Shown: one piece after another, positions 44,987-54,952 of the stretch | How positions within the stretch are numbered: position 1 is the first letter of the stretch | Layout: each line of letters starts with the position of its first letter | NCBI GenBank assembly: GCA_033220425.1 | Contig: CM065646.1 | Location: 5,401,501 to 5,465,500, forward strand | Direction: 5' to 3' | DNA: 64,000 bases | Origin: Lepraria neglecta | Lineage: Eukaryota > Ascomycota > Lecanoromycetes > Lecanorales > Stereocaulaceae | The notes under the pieces: generated by a model | Database searches by the model: none | The model's input: only the letters and a program-made list of their open reading frames with translations | What the model was told of the DNA's origin: nothing | Program-made: the position numbers and the translations under genes

Positions 44987-47357
44987 CGGAACAAAGGCAC
45001 CCTTGTGTCCTCTTTATGTTGGGAGTCGGCGGCGGATCGGAAGCTTGGCACGTAGGCATCGATGGATCTTTGCTCGATGCTCTTGTCTCATCAGTCCCAT
45101 GCAGCACCAAAGATTCCCCAGACTTCAGATGACTACTCACCTTTGTAACATAAGGGCAGGTCTGACTTCTTCTTGAATGATTCATGTCGTTGACTTGAAT
45201 GCTTTTTGTACCACTGAAGAAAGTAACTCAAATAGTCCTAGCTCAGGCGACTCAACGTAGAGGATGTCTCGAAAGTCTGGAGCCACTCCAAGCCTTATGA
45301 ACTATGGCACGAACACTTTTATTCCTCTAACCCTCAAGGGAGTGCGACAAGGCGGTACCAAAGGACAAAGCCGCTGTGCGGTACCACACCCTCTCGGCAC
45401 AGCATAGCCCAAGAGATGCTGCCACGTCACTTCAACCTTACAAAAAAGCTGCAGAGCCGCTTCAAAATATTTCAGAAGGCAACCAAAGCTGAAAAGAAGG
45501 CATCCTTCTTCCTTGTGTATCACGTGCGACCGCGAGCAATGGCGGTCAGCACCATGCAGTAGTAATGGTCGTCCACGCGTCGGACATAGCGAGATTGGTG
45601 CCCAACCGCACCTCTGGATACCACCAATCGGTACATGAACGTGGCGGAAAGGGTACATGAGACAACGACCAAACAGATTTCGCGGTACTCGCTAAGGCTT
45701 AGCGATAGGATCGTAGCTCGCTGGAAATTAGGAGAGTACCAGCTCGATTGAGTCTAGGGGTCTTGTCAGAATGCAACAACATTATTCGAGGTGCATGACA
45801 AACTATGGAGATCGTTCGGCTTGGCTTCGATCATTGTTTCAAGGGAGCGTAAAAGCTTTACAGGAGCTGCCGGCAATATGAGCCTTTAATGGTTCGTTAG
45901 ACAAGCTGCATTATCTAGCCTCGAACGGCATTCCGAACCTGCATATACTATCATCAATCGATACTCTCAGCCTTGTGGAATGTGAGAAATCATCATGAAC
46001 ATTGCCAATCGCTGGAGGCGTTCGACCCTGAGCCTACCCCGGCTATTTTGCCGGTGCTCACCAATGAGCTTCGGTCCACTGCAAAGATCCTGCGGTCTAT
46101 CCAAGAAAGCATTTCTGTTGACACGAATACGGGCACGTTCCTGTATTGATTTTGTCTCAGAGAATCAGCAACAGTACTATATAGATCCTTGGAGCTTCTT
46201 TTGACATGAAATGGCTACTACTCCTGAATCTGGGCGGCGCATGACCCGGTTTCGTCCGATGGCTTGTGCCGCTCAGGTGCAGCGCAGGCCATCATGCACC
46301 TCAAGACGCTTGGACTTGATCCTTGATGCAGTCGTCTGGCGCTCTTCTCCTTTGATCTGCTAGTGTGAAGAACTTGAGTCCAGCCATGGAAGTTTGTACC
46401 GAGGCTGAGCGCTCTCGCAGAGGCGTCTTTCAAACAATGGCGCTTGCATCTGAATGGTTCCATATCCCGAATCGACTAATAACCATGTCAGCGAGCGGGT
46501 ACAACTTCTGCAAGACGCAGTGTTACTCGGGCGCAGGACTTCCTGCATGGTACTTAAACAGCAGCGTTTAGCCATAGATTGGTCCACATTGACCAGGAAT
46601 AAGACATCTTCGGCTCATCTCTTGTAACATCCACCGTCTCGTCTCCCATTGGAAGTGAATCTCTCCGAGGCTGGCACCTTCGGTCCATATTTGTGGCTTT
46701 CCAAGCGCTAACATGCAATACCAGTCTCCCAATCGATATTCTCCAGTGCATGCTGTAGCTAGGAGGCACGATCTTGCGCATAGCTGCATACATTAGCCAG
46801 TCTCGGGTTCATGCATGAATCATCTAGGTCAATCAGGATGTGACCCAAGACCAAGCTTACTGGAGCCTAAAACACATCTTCCAGATGTTCTATCGTCGTT
46901 CGTCAAGTTGTGGAATCGAGCATAAAGAATTATGAAATGGAAGACTCTTACCAAGCCATTACGAACCTGTCAGTCCAATAAGCGACAACAATCAGTCCTC
47001 AAAGAGATAGCACGCTCTGGTGTTTCGAATCTGCCGAATGAGAAGCCTTGGTGTTACAGGTACGAGGCCTTGTAGCCTAGTGCCACCTTCAATCGTCGGG
47101 AGAATCTTGAAGATGTGAGGGTTTTTAGCGTCAAGGGGTCTTCTGGGAACAACATGATTGCTGAACAGCTTGTTTGCTCTGCGACGAATATCACGGCGGA
47201 TCGGAAGAGTCTCCAAGGAGCGCTTGAGCAGTATGTCTCTTTACATCGAAAGCATTTTCCATTCGTATGGCATGCTAATAGTTCTGCTCTAATGGTCGCT
47301 GCACGTTAGTATCAGCAAGCATTAAAGCACTCAACCTCGTCCTCAACCTGATCCTCC
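44987..47357. other. Gene desert of 2.4 kb
   Basis: There are no supported genes or RNA genes. Short ORFs lack continuation or family features. Confidence 0.4.
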
Positions 47358-48026
47358 TCAAGAGCCAAGCTTCACGGGCACCACCAGAAAGCCACAATAC
47401 ACCCCAGTAATTTCAAAGACCCGATCAGTCATTGCGTCAGAGAATACGCCGCAAAAACCCGAGACGACGAGCGTGAACACGAAGACTGACGAGTCCTGAC
47501 ATAGATTGAGGACATTTGAGGTACAGAGTTGACTCAGGCCAAGGCCCTCACGAGGACATTGTTTTATGATACGGCTGAGAACGTCGAGTCGAGATTGGGA
47601 ATATACCCTGGATATAGCGACGGGGTGCCGCCGGTCTTGAAACGCTCACGAGTGCATCTTACACGTTGGTGGAGACTTGGTGACGGCTGGAGCACATGTT
47701 GAGATTTCATGGAACAAAGGCAAAGGGACAAAATTGAGGTCACTCAAGAAGCCAGGGAGTATGATTGGCTGAAGACGGGGTGGCAAAACTGAATCAGAAT
47801 AATGGGAGGCAACAAGAATAGTGCCTCTTACCAGCGTCAGCTCTGGAACCAGCGCTTCATTCTGTGCACAAAGCACTCAAGCATGGGTTCTGGTCCAGAT
47901 CATGAGCAAGTACCGCCAGACGAACCGTCTGACAAGTTCAGGTTGACTCAGCAGCCCAAACACTCCGGCTGACTGATTCGCCTTTGCTGAGTTCCTGGTG
48001 GCCTTTACCTTCTGCAGCCGAAGCAG
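47358..48026 (-). pseudogene. Decayed DUF6594 copy
   Basis: Several pieces in the right order match exons 4 and 5 of the intact copies, in shifting frames. They are LLRLQKVKATRNSAKANQS (compare FRLQKVQAMKSPSKRNQNS), LAVLAHDLDQNP (LAALAHDVEHNW), ELTL followed by a GTAAGA splice-like site, and RERFKTGG (REQRLKTGD). The last is VFVFTLVVSGFCGVFSD, with YCGFLVVPVKLGS further on (VFAFTLVFSASCSIF, YSAVLVVFLGN). The copy is too broken to encode the protein. It shows the family once reached further right than copy 4. Confidence 0.6.
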
Positions 48027-48862
48027 TCCATCGTGATATCCCGCCAACTTATGTTGATCTCCACGATCAATCTATTGCCTGGGCAATTAGTGCACGGTCT
48101 CGAGATATTGTTTCCCAAGGAGCAATGGCGAGTCTGTGTTGGTATAAAACGGCTTCTGTCTCAAAGCTTTCCCAAAGACATACTCGATGAAGCTCGCTAA
48201 CTCCTCAGAGCATGATCAAAGCCTTCGACCAGTATTGGGACAGTCCAGCTGTCGCGTGGTAGCCTTTGGGCATTATTTCCGGGTGATCAGATCGATCCTT
48301 CGCCCCAAATCTCACATTTTCTAGCTCGAAATCATTGCAAACGATGGCTGAGGATCTGGTACGCTTCGCTCGCACCTGGACCTTGTTTGGATCCATATGA
48401 GATGGATACGTGACGATTGTGAAATTGTGAAATTTTTCCGAGGGACTTATCCGAAACGCTAGAACTAGCGTCGTCCTAGTCCTATGAATTTAATCCTGTC
48501 CAAAATATTCATGGCCGTTTTCTATCAAGCCGGTCAAATAAAAGATTACTTGGAGCCGAATATGTCGGAACAACAAGAGACACTGACTATTCTAGTAGCA
48601 AATGCTTAGCTTAGAAAAATCCAATAATCATTGCTTTCTAAATCTTATAAACTCCAGCTCGACATACCTCTCCTGAATCAAAGACTAAGCAGAAGTGGAA
48701 AGCGATGTCAATTGCTTATGATCTGATAATATTTCGCTTCTGAATATATTTTAGTATCTTCAAGTAGTTCCGTTGAGAACATTTCTCGATCTAGCTCTTT
48801 CTATATCTGTCCTTGATGTATCTTGTCAAACACGAGCCCCATTCAAGTCCTCGAGATCCAAT
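48027..48862. other. AT-rich spacer
   Basis: This may include the lost N-terminal exons of the decayed DUF6594 copy. The stretch 48420-48770 is clearly AT-rich. No gene is supported. Confidence 0.4.
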
Positions 48863-50017
48863 TCAACAACTGCCCTTGATCTTGACATCCGTGACAGCTT
48901 TAAGCGCCTGGTCCCTCATGGTGTAATCGATCAAATTGCTCGGCCCCGGTACAATCGCTTCCGCGAATTCGAAACCGGCAGGAACGCCAGCAAACCCCCC
49001 GAACTGCGCTCGAATATCAATAGCATTCAGCAGACTCTGCCTGCTAATGTTGAGCACTCCTTCCTGCATCAGCGCCGTCTCTCCCGTCTCAGGGTCCGTC
49101 GCCGCAGCATACTCAGCCTCAGCCACCGAGCTCGAAATGTTCAACTGCGTTGCGATAGCTTCGATAGTGCAGTACTTGTGTTTTGTATCTGCAAGGTACT
49201 GGTTTGCTTCGAGCATAGGGGTCAGGAAGCGCGTGAGTAAAGCGGCTTCGGTTGAGTTGGAAACGGAGGTGGTTGCTGTGAAGGCGCTGGAGGAGAAGGG
49301 GTTCACAAAGTCGGAGGCTCGCGCGAGGGCGTTGATGCCAACTCCGGGCGGTAGAGCTAGACCTTCTGCTGTGAAAGGATAGGTGAGGATCGTGGTGCAG
49401 GCCGGGGTACCGTCAGGAGCCTTGCCGTTGAGGAGGTATTGATAACGGGACCGGGTACCACCCACGACCTAGAAGCAATTCATGTCAGATGGATATTCAA
49501 TGTAAAGTGTGATGATATAAGGCATGGCCTACCTAGAAGGTGTAGTCGGTTGCCAATTGCTATCCGTACAGACCAAGGATCTTGCGCAGGATAATACGCA
49601 TACCCACTCATAGCTTTATCGACCATGATAGTCTTACCCTTCAGGTCCTGTATGCTTGTTATGGACGGCACGCTGGCGACGACGAGATCGGGACTCGAGT
49701 CTAGTTGGCCGAGCACGGTGATTGACTTCTGAGAGTTGAAGCGGAATCGTGGCCGTAAGAATATCGTACTGGCCAGCGAGAAGAGCTGCATATCCCGCCG
49801 CAGAATTGGTAATTTGGAGGTAAGTGACATTCAAACCATTAGCAGCGAAGAAGCCCAATTGGTTGGCGATAGAGTATGTTACCGTCTGGGTAAAAGCTCC
49901 ATAATCGAAAGATGTGAGGGCAGCACTAGGGGCCTGTGGAGAGAGGACCAATGTGAATAGTGTTGAAAAGAAGATGGGAAGGAAACCCAGGATGTTCAAA
50001 GCATGCATGGTATGCAT
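48863..50017 (-). pseudogene. Broken secreted NMT1/SsuA-like substrate-binding protein
   Basis: It starts at 50017 with a signal peptide (ILGFLPIFFSTLFTLVLS). A periplasmic-binding-protein type II (NMT1/SsuA-like) N-lobe follows: TVTYSIANQLGFFAANGLNV, then AAGYAALLAGQYDILTATI. Downstream are LDSSPDLVVASVPSITSI and DLKGKTIMVD and, after an intron (49469-49532), GGTRSRYQYLLNG through to a stop at 48863. Lesions, in order, are a small deletion with frameshift near 49745, a second frameshift near 49592, an in-frame TAG near 49560, and a TAG (49533-49535) just before the intron. The last 200 codons are intact. Fungal members are secreted proteins of unknown ligand. This copy is very unlikely to make the full product. 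Confidence 0.78.
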
Positions 50018-50352
50018 GGTCTCTTACCCCTCGGTTTTTGGGTTGGATCGTATGTGAATGCAAATTATAAATCAAATCCCCTTGCCGTACATCTGCTCGA
50101 GAGTCTGATTTCTTGTTGTGACACAAAGACTGACAGAGGAAGTATCAGCTTTCCTTGGGGTTTTAATCTTTGAACTATGGAGCATTGACGAGGCGTACGG
50201 CTCTGGTGTAGTCATGCTTAGACATTCCGCGCTTGGGGAGTCCACGCTTATTGGAAGGTCAGAGCTAGGAGAGCAAGCCACCAATGCCATGATAGTATTT
50301 GTCGACTACCCAGCAGTCTCGAATTTGAAGAAAAACAAAGAAGGGAGCACAA

Positions 50353-50380
50353 CCGAATTCCGAATTCCGAATTCCGAATT
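50353..50380 (+). repeat. Heptamer tandem repeat (CCGAATT)4
   Basis: Four perfect copies of CCGAATT lie in a row, each junction forming an EcoRI-type GAATTC. The stretch between the two pseudogenes (50018-50845) holds no other feature that I can support. Confidence 0.9.
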
Positions 50381-50845
50381 ATTCCAACTAGTTACTAATG
50401 ATACCTGGGACCTGACAGACGAGACCCATGGTGATGCTGACCTTTATAGGAGGGTTTGACGAGGTTAAGCGAGTTACATAACTTGCCGCATTCCAGATAT
50501 CCCAGATCGCATGAGCTCCGGCTCGGCATGCCTTCTCTGCGCCAAATAGTAATCAGAGTACATGTGATCTTTGCAGAGAGTGGGGACAGCATATTTGGCT
50601 TAAGGGCAACGCTCAGTTTGTGGAACAGTTGACAAATGATGAGAAGTGTGAAACGCTGTCATCCCATCTAGCCAGGCTCCAGTGAACTTCCAACCTCATT
50701 TAACTGTCTCTAAGGAATTCCCTTCAAATAATTTCTCGTTCGAGCTTGTTTCCATCACACCTCAAAATTTCCCCTCCGAAATTCCTGCAATTCAGGGTAA
50801 AACCTCAGCCTTTATAACAACCATTCTCGAGGCACCCCACCAACC

Positions 50846-51900
50846 ATGAGTCCCATCCAGGGATCCTTCATACAGGCTCCCGTCAAGCCCAACCCCCCAA
50901 TTGACCTCCATGGCAAGACTATCATAGTCATAGGCGGCTACACAGGCCTGGGTTTGATTGTGCCCGGCAATTCCTGATATCGAACGCCAGCAAAGTCATT
51001 CTCGCTTGCCGAACGCCGTCCAAAGGCGAAGCGGCCCGTCAGAAGCTCGTCTTAGACCCCGCAGTCAGGCAAACTAGCCCGGACGTCCATGTCATGAAAT
51101 TGGATATGGAAAGCTACACAAGCGTGATTGAATTTGCAGACCAAGTGAAACAGGAGGCCTCGGCATTACATATCCTCTTGCTGAATGCAGGAATCGCTTT
51201 AACGTCATACGAAACGAGCGCTGCTACGGGCCACGAGAAGGTGACCCAGGTCAACTATCTCTTCAATGCTCTCCTCGCTCTGGAGCTGCTACCTCTGCTT
51301 GAGTCAACGGCAGCGAGGGAGGGTGTGCCAACAAGGTTGACCTGGGTGAGTAGCCGTTCGCATGAGACTGACAGAGACTTGCCTCAAACTCTGCTTCCTA
51401 CTGAAAGCATTCTTGGACGCATGGATGGCTGGTCAAAGTTCTCGGCCATGGCGTAGTATGCCAATTCAAAGTTGCTATTTGTCATGTTTGTCTCCGAGTT
51501 GGCCCAGTGGATCGCAGAGGACAAGGCCATTATCAATTCAGTGTGCCCGGGTATGGTCAAGACGGCCATCGCGGACAATGCCCAATCTACATAAGAGTGG
51601 CGATGAATATCCTTTATGCGATGCGAGCCCGCCCCTCAGAGCAAGGAGGTTGGATTATACTCAATGCTGCAGCTGTAGCAGAAGGCGAGACGCATGGGAG
51701 CTTTTTGAAAGACAAGGATGTCATCGCGTAAGTGTTACCCTGTTCGTCGCGTTGCCTGACCAAAACATGTAGTCATTCGCTAGGCCCACGAAGTACATCA
51801 ATACCATAGCTGGGAAGAACGCACGGCGCAAGTGCTGGGATGAGACAATGACCGAGATGAGAGGATTGGACACGAGGCTTGCTGGCAGTCTTTATTGACA
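50846..51900 (+). pseudogene. Broken short-chain dehydrogenase/reductase
   Basis: The ATG at 50846 opens MSPIQGSFIQAPVKP, then the dinucleotide-binding strand GKTIIVIGGYTGLG (GxxxGxG). A frameshift near 50960 follows. The next frame has VILACRTPSKGEAARQK, MKLDMESYTSV, LHILLLNAGIA (the NAG motif) and RLTWVSSRSHE. A TAG at 51454-51456 sits directly before the catalytic YANSK, where CAG would fit. A second frameshift near 51580 precedes IYIRVAMNILYAMRARP and GGWIILNAAAVAEGETHG. An intron starts GTAAGT at about 51729. The original was an NAD(P)-dependent oxidoreductase. At least two frameshifts and one stop make it inactive. Confidence 0.78.
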
Positions 51901-51971
51901 TAATCAAAGCCTTGATGAGACCTTGCTATGAGCTTTTCCATTAGATTATAGGGACGCGGGTCAGCTCGAAG

Positions 51972-52125
51972 TCACAGAATCATTACTGCAAGGCCAGTAA
52001 CCAAATCTCCATAATGCTTGAGTTCTGTCGCGTATTTCCGGTTTGGCTCACAGGCCGTGATAATGGCTTCTGCTTCTTCAAGAATTTCCGGGATGTCAAG
52101 GGGGCTTATTTGAGAGTCTCTTCTC
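51972..52125 (-). pseudogene. Coding-like remnant, unknown
   Basis: An open stretch on the minus strand ends at 51972 and reads LDIPEILEEAEAIITACEPN, then KYATELKHYGDLVTGLA. The composition is protein-like, but the upstream part is closed by a stop and no start is visible. It could be a last exon or a gene fragment. Confidence 0.3.
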
Positions 52126-52126
52126 T

Positions 52127-52300
52127 ATGCAGTGGTTGGTATGGGTGATGAAACATCCGCTCGATGCTGTATCTCCTTCACGCCACAACCTCACATTCCT
52201 GATTGAAGAATCAGGATTCCGTGCAGTTGGATACTTTCCCTTTGGTGATGCCGCCCAAAGAGAACAACCCAAACAGATAACCCGAAAACGCTGGGCTTAG
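52127..52300 (+). pseudogene. Coding-like remnant, unknown
   Basis: A 57-codon ORF lies right after an in-frame TGA. It contains HPLDAVSPSRHNLTFLIEES, then GFRAVGYFPFG. This resembles the C-terminal end of fungal methyltransferase-like proteins, but the evidence is thin and the catalytic part is missing. Confidence 0.3.
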
Positions 52301-52654
52301 AACTAGGAAAGAGCGGATTAAGCAGTATGGTTGAGGTTCTACATGCATGGGAAGGTGCAAGTGATCAGGCTACGAAGATCGAGAGGGGTACTTTCTCAAT
52401 CTATGAGTGTTCGATTACTTTGCTCCTGGAAACGGAAGGAGTAGCCAATTTGTTTACTTTTGCAAAGCTAACATCTTCAAGAAGGTAAGGAGCCTACAAA
52501 TTTTTCTCCCCCATTCAACTCTATCTTCACGCATTCTTTCACGCATAAACTAGAGAATATGACATTACACATAGAGTAAGCCTCCCGTCAAGCTATTTAG
52601 ACATGGATCTCTGACTTTCTCCCCTACCCTCTTAGTTTAATTAGCACTACACAA

Positions 52655-53593
52655 ATGTCGCTTCGCACACAACGCCCTTTGGTTCCGCCAAAAGACATTC
52701 TAGCTCCCCGCAAAGAAAATCGGGGGTTCCTTCATTGGATTCTAACCAATCTCAGACTCGCCGATGGTGCGAGTCTCCCCATGCCAGATGACCAGCACCA
52801 CCTGATAGATGATGGACCGTGCCTCGCCGTACGAGTACCTGCTGACGGCTCCGTATTACAAACAGTCTCGCTTCAGATAATGAAAGGGCCAAGAAAGAAG
52901 ACGCAGATGGCCCGCTGGCCTCACCTCGATCCCCCGCTTAATGACATAACTCCGGACATGCTGGAATACCATGTGTTCGAGGCGAAGTGAGAGTACTACG
53001 AGTCACTTAGAGGCACATACTTCCTGATCCACATCAAGAACCGGCGCGCGAGTTTTAAATGGAACCATCATTGGGGCAAAAAGCCATTTCTAGGCGATGG
53101 CTTCATTCTCAAAAGTAAGGAGTGGAGGAGGAGAGAGAATAACGATGGGGGGAGGATACCTTGGACACGTGGGATCGATCAAGTCAGGTATTAAGGGGTA
53201 CCGGCCGAGTTCATTGGCTCAGACTTGGGCAAGGAGATGATGGGCACCAGTCTTCGCTATGAGAATCACCGTGCTGTCCAACTAGGCCACTGGAGGACCG
53301 TTAATGAGAGGAGGTTTCAGCAACCAGGTGCCGAATGTCAACCTCTCACAGGACAGCCTCGCGGACGAGAGGCTTTCCGAGCAACATGGAACTCAATCGC
53401 GGCTGGGGAAGAACAACTGATCCAGAGTCAGGCACAGGCTAGACAAGAACTAGATGCCAAAGAAGCATGTTCCAAACCATTGGAATACGAGAGACTGGCT
53501 GCCGAAGAAAAAGAGGCTGGTCGACAGCATCCACCAAACATTGCTATGTCAACCGGCTTCACCCCAATCAACCCCAATGCTCGCAGAGAATGA
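52655..53593 (+). pseudogene. Unknown fungal gene interrupted by two in-frame stops
   Basis: A single frame runs from ATG 52655 to the stop at 53593 (312 codons). It is protein-like throughout but interrupted by TGA at 52988-52990 and TAA at 53192-53194. The parts on both sides fit one protein: RGFLHWILTNLRLADGASLP, YESLRGTYFLIHIKN, GIDQVRY (stop) GVPAEFIGSDLGKEMMG, then a charged Gln/Glu-rich helical end. Both stops can be explained by single C-to-T changes (CGA to TGA, CAA to TAA). No frameshift is seen, so loss may be recent. I do not recognise the family. Confidence 0.6.
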
Positions 53594-53777
53594 CAGAACC
53601 ACTCGCACAATCTCACAGTGGCAGGATCGAGAGTGTTATGATAGTCATAGCTTACTTCTTCAGCGTTATATCAATTCCTGTACATAACTAGCATCCCACC
53701 AGCCACCAAGCCGCTCCCCGGCCTGGGCCATCATTTTCTTGAAAAGTCTTCATACCATAACCTCTCACTATCCGTCT

Positions 53778-54391
53778 TCAAATCACTCCCAAACCACCAA
53801 TCCCTCCTTTCAAAACCTCATACCCGCCCGTCGGACTATCCATCGTAATACCCTCCTGACCCACACGCCTCAACCCCGCCTCCCCCGTCCATCCCCACCC
53901 CTCCCCGGCAGGTTTTTCCCCATCTCTCAAGAAATACCGCCATGTCTCGTTTCCCGAGTCGTAGAGTCGGCGTGCTATCCAGTATTCTTGAACACGACCC
54001 TGAACGACCTCGGGGCAGTAGTGAACGAGGTCGCCGTACTGGAACATCGCTTCTGGCCATGGGGGGAGGGGGGCTCTCAGTATATCTCCTCAATCCCCAA
54101 GACATCAAAAAGCGGTGATAAGGGAAGTGTATTCCTTACCTCTCTAGCATGTTTGCGTGGCATAGTGAACAACCAGCTGCGAGAGGCCTCTGGGCGATCT
54201 GGACGCTGTGGGCGGGAGTTGGAGTTGGTGCTTGCCCAGCTCCGTGAGGGCTTCAAGGGCGGGTCGGATCCACCAGAGTATCGAGTATTGTCTGAGTCAT
54301 CGGACGTGCGCTTGCCGAGGCTCGTGGTGGACCTGAAGGAAGAGAAACGTGGAGAGAAGAGCGCTTTGGCGCGTTCTTTGAGGTTGCCCAT
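53778..54391 (-). CDS. Hypothetical two-exon protein with YGDLVHY..WRYFLRD domain
   Basis: Exon 1 is 54140-54391 and exon 2 is 53778-54038, joined in phase 0 across a 101-nt intron (GTAAGG..pyrimidine tract..TTCCAG), giving 170 residues. The N-terminal half is Ser/Arg/Pro-rich and disordered (MGNLKERAKALFSPRFSSF). The second half has YGDLVHYCPEVVQGRVQEYW, RRLYDSGNETWRYFLRDGE and WGWTGEAGLRRV. It is likely a small beta-rich module of the same general kind as the YRLKD proteins, but without their ELDS and CC motifs. The intron end is inferred: it is the only one found that keeps the domain in frame. The gene sits in tandem with the SP-RING gene. Confidence 0.5.
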
Positions 54392-54952
54392 TGTGTTTTG
54401 TTTTGGGTTTTGAAGTGGAGGTGGGGGTTGAGGGAACGTGGTCGATACTTTGAAAGGCGGTTCGAGGGTGTTGAAGTAAGAGTGTTGGCATAGCTTCAAG
54501 TGAAAGTGTGCGTGGGGACGGGTAGTGCATTCTTATGGGGATGGGGATGAAGGAAGTCGCCGCAGGGGGCGGTCGTTGGTGGATTGCCACATTGAGGCGT
54601 GTAACGAGTGAATAATGCCGAGAGGTTCTGACCCCTCATGGGGTTGTGGTACAATCGTGTTCTCAACGTTGCCGCAGGTGGGAAGCTCAGTAGTGTCAAC
54701 AGTGTGTTAACTGCAAGAAGATATGTCATTTCCGTAACAAGCTATCTGAGAACAGACCTATTCATATCAATAGGTAGATGCTTGGATGATGCATACTCTG
54801 TATATCTATTCCTCCCAGCACCAGCCGAGCTCCCAATATCGAAAGTCAAGATGTTTGCTACCTTGGAAAGCCGAAATGCACGCTTGCAGCAGGGTATCGC
54901 CATATATCGCTGGTGCCATGTTGTATGAACAAAACATATCCTCATCATGTCA
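54392..54952. other. Spacer between tandem minus-strand genes
   Basis: It contains the promoter region of the small gene and the 3' end of the SP-RING gene. No other feature is seen. Confidence 0.5.

Noticed and set aside
45302-45658. Minus-strand 118-codon ORF with many Cys and His
   Set aside because: The Cys/His pattern is irregular, no motif is recognised, and the plus strand is equally open in places; likely chance.
44109-47357. Search for a YRLKD-family partner upstream of DUF6594 copy 4
   Set aside because: No ELDS, CCxK or YRLK-like codon series was found on the minus strand, so the module count is kept at three.
48773-49382. Long plus-strand ORFs over the substrate-binding-protein pseudogene
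   Set aside because: They are shadows of the minus-strand coding frame and have no protein logic of their own.
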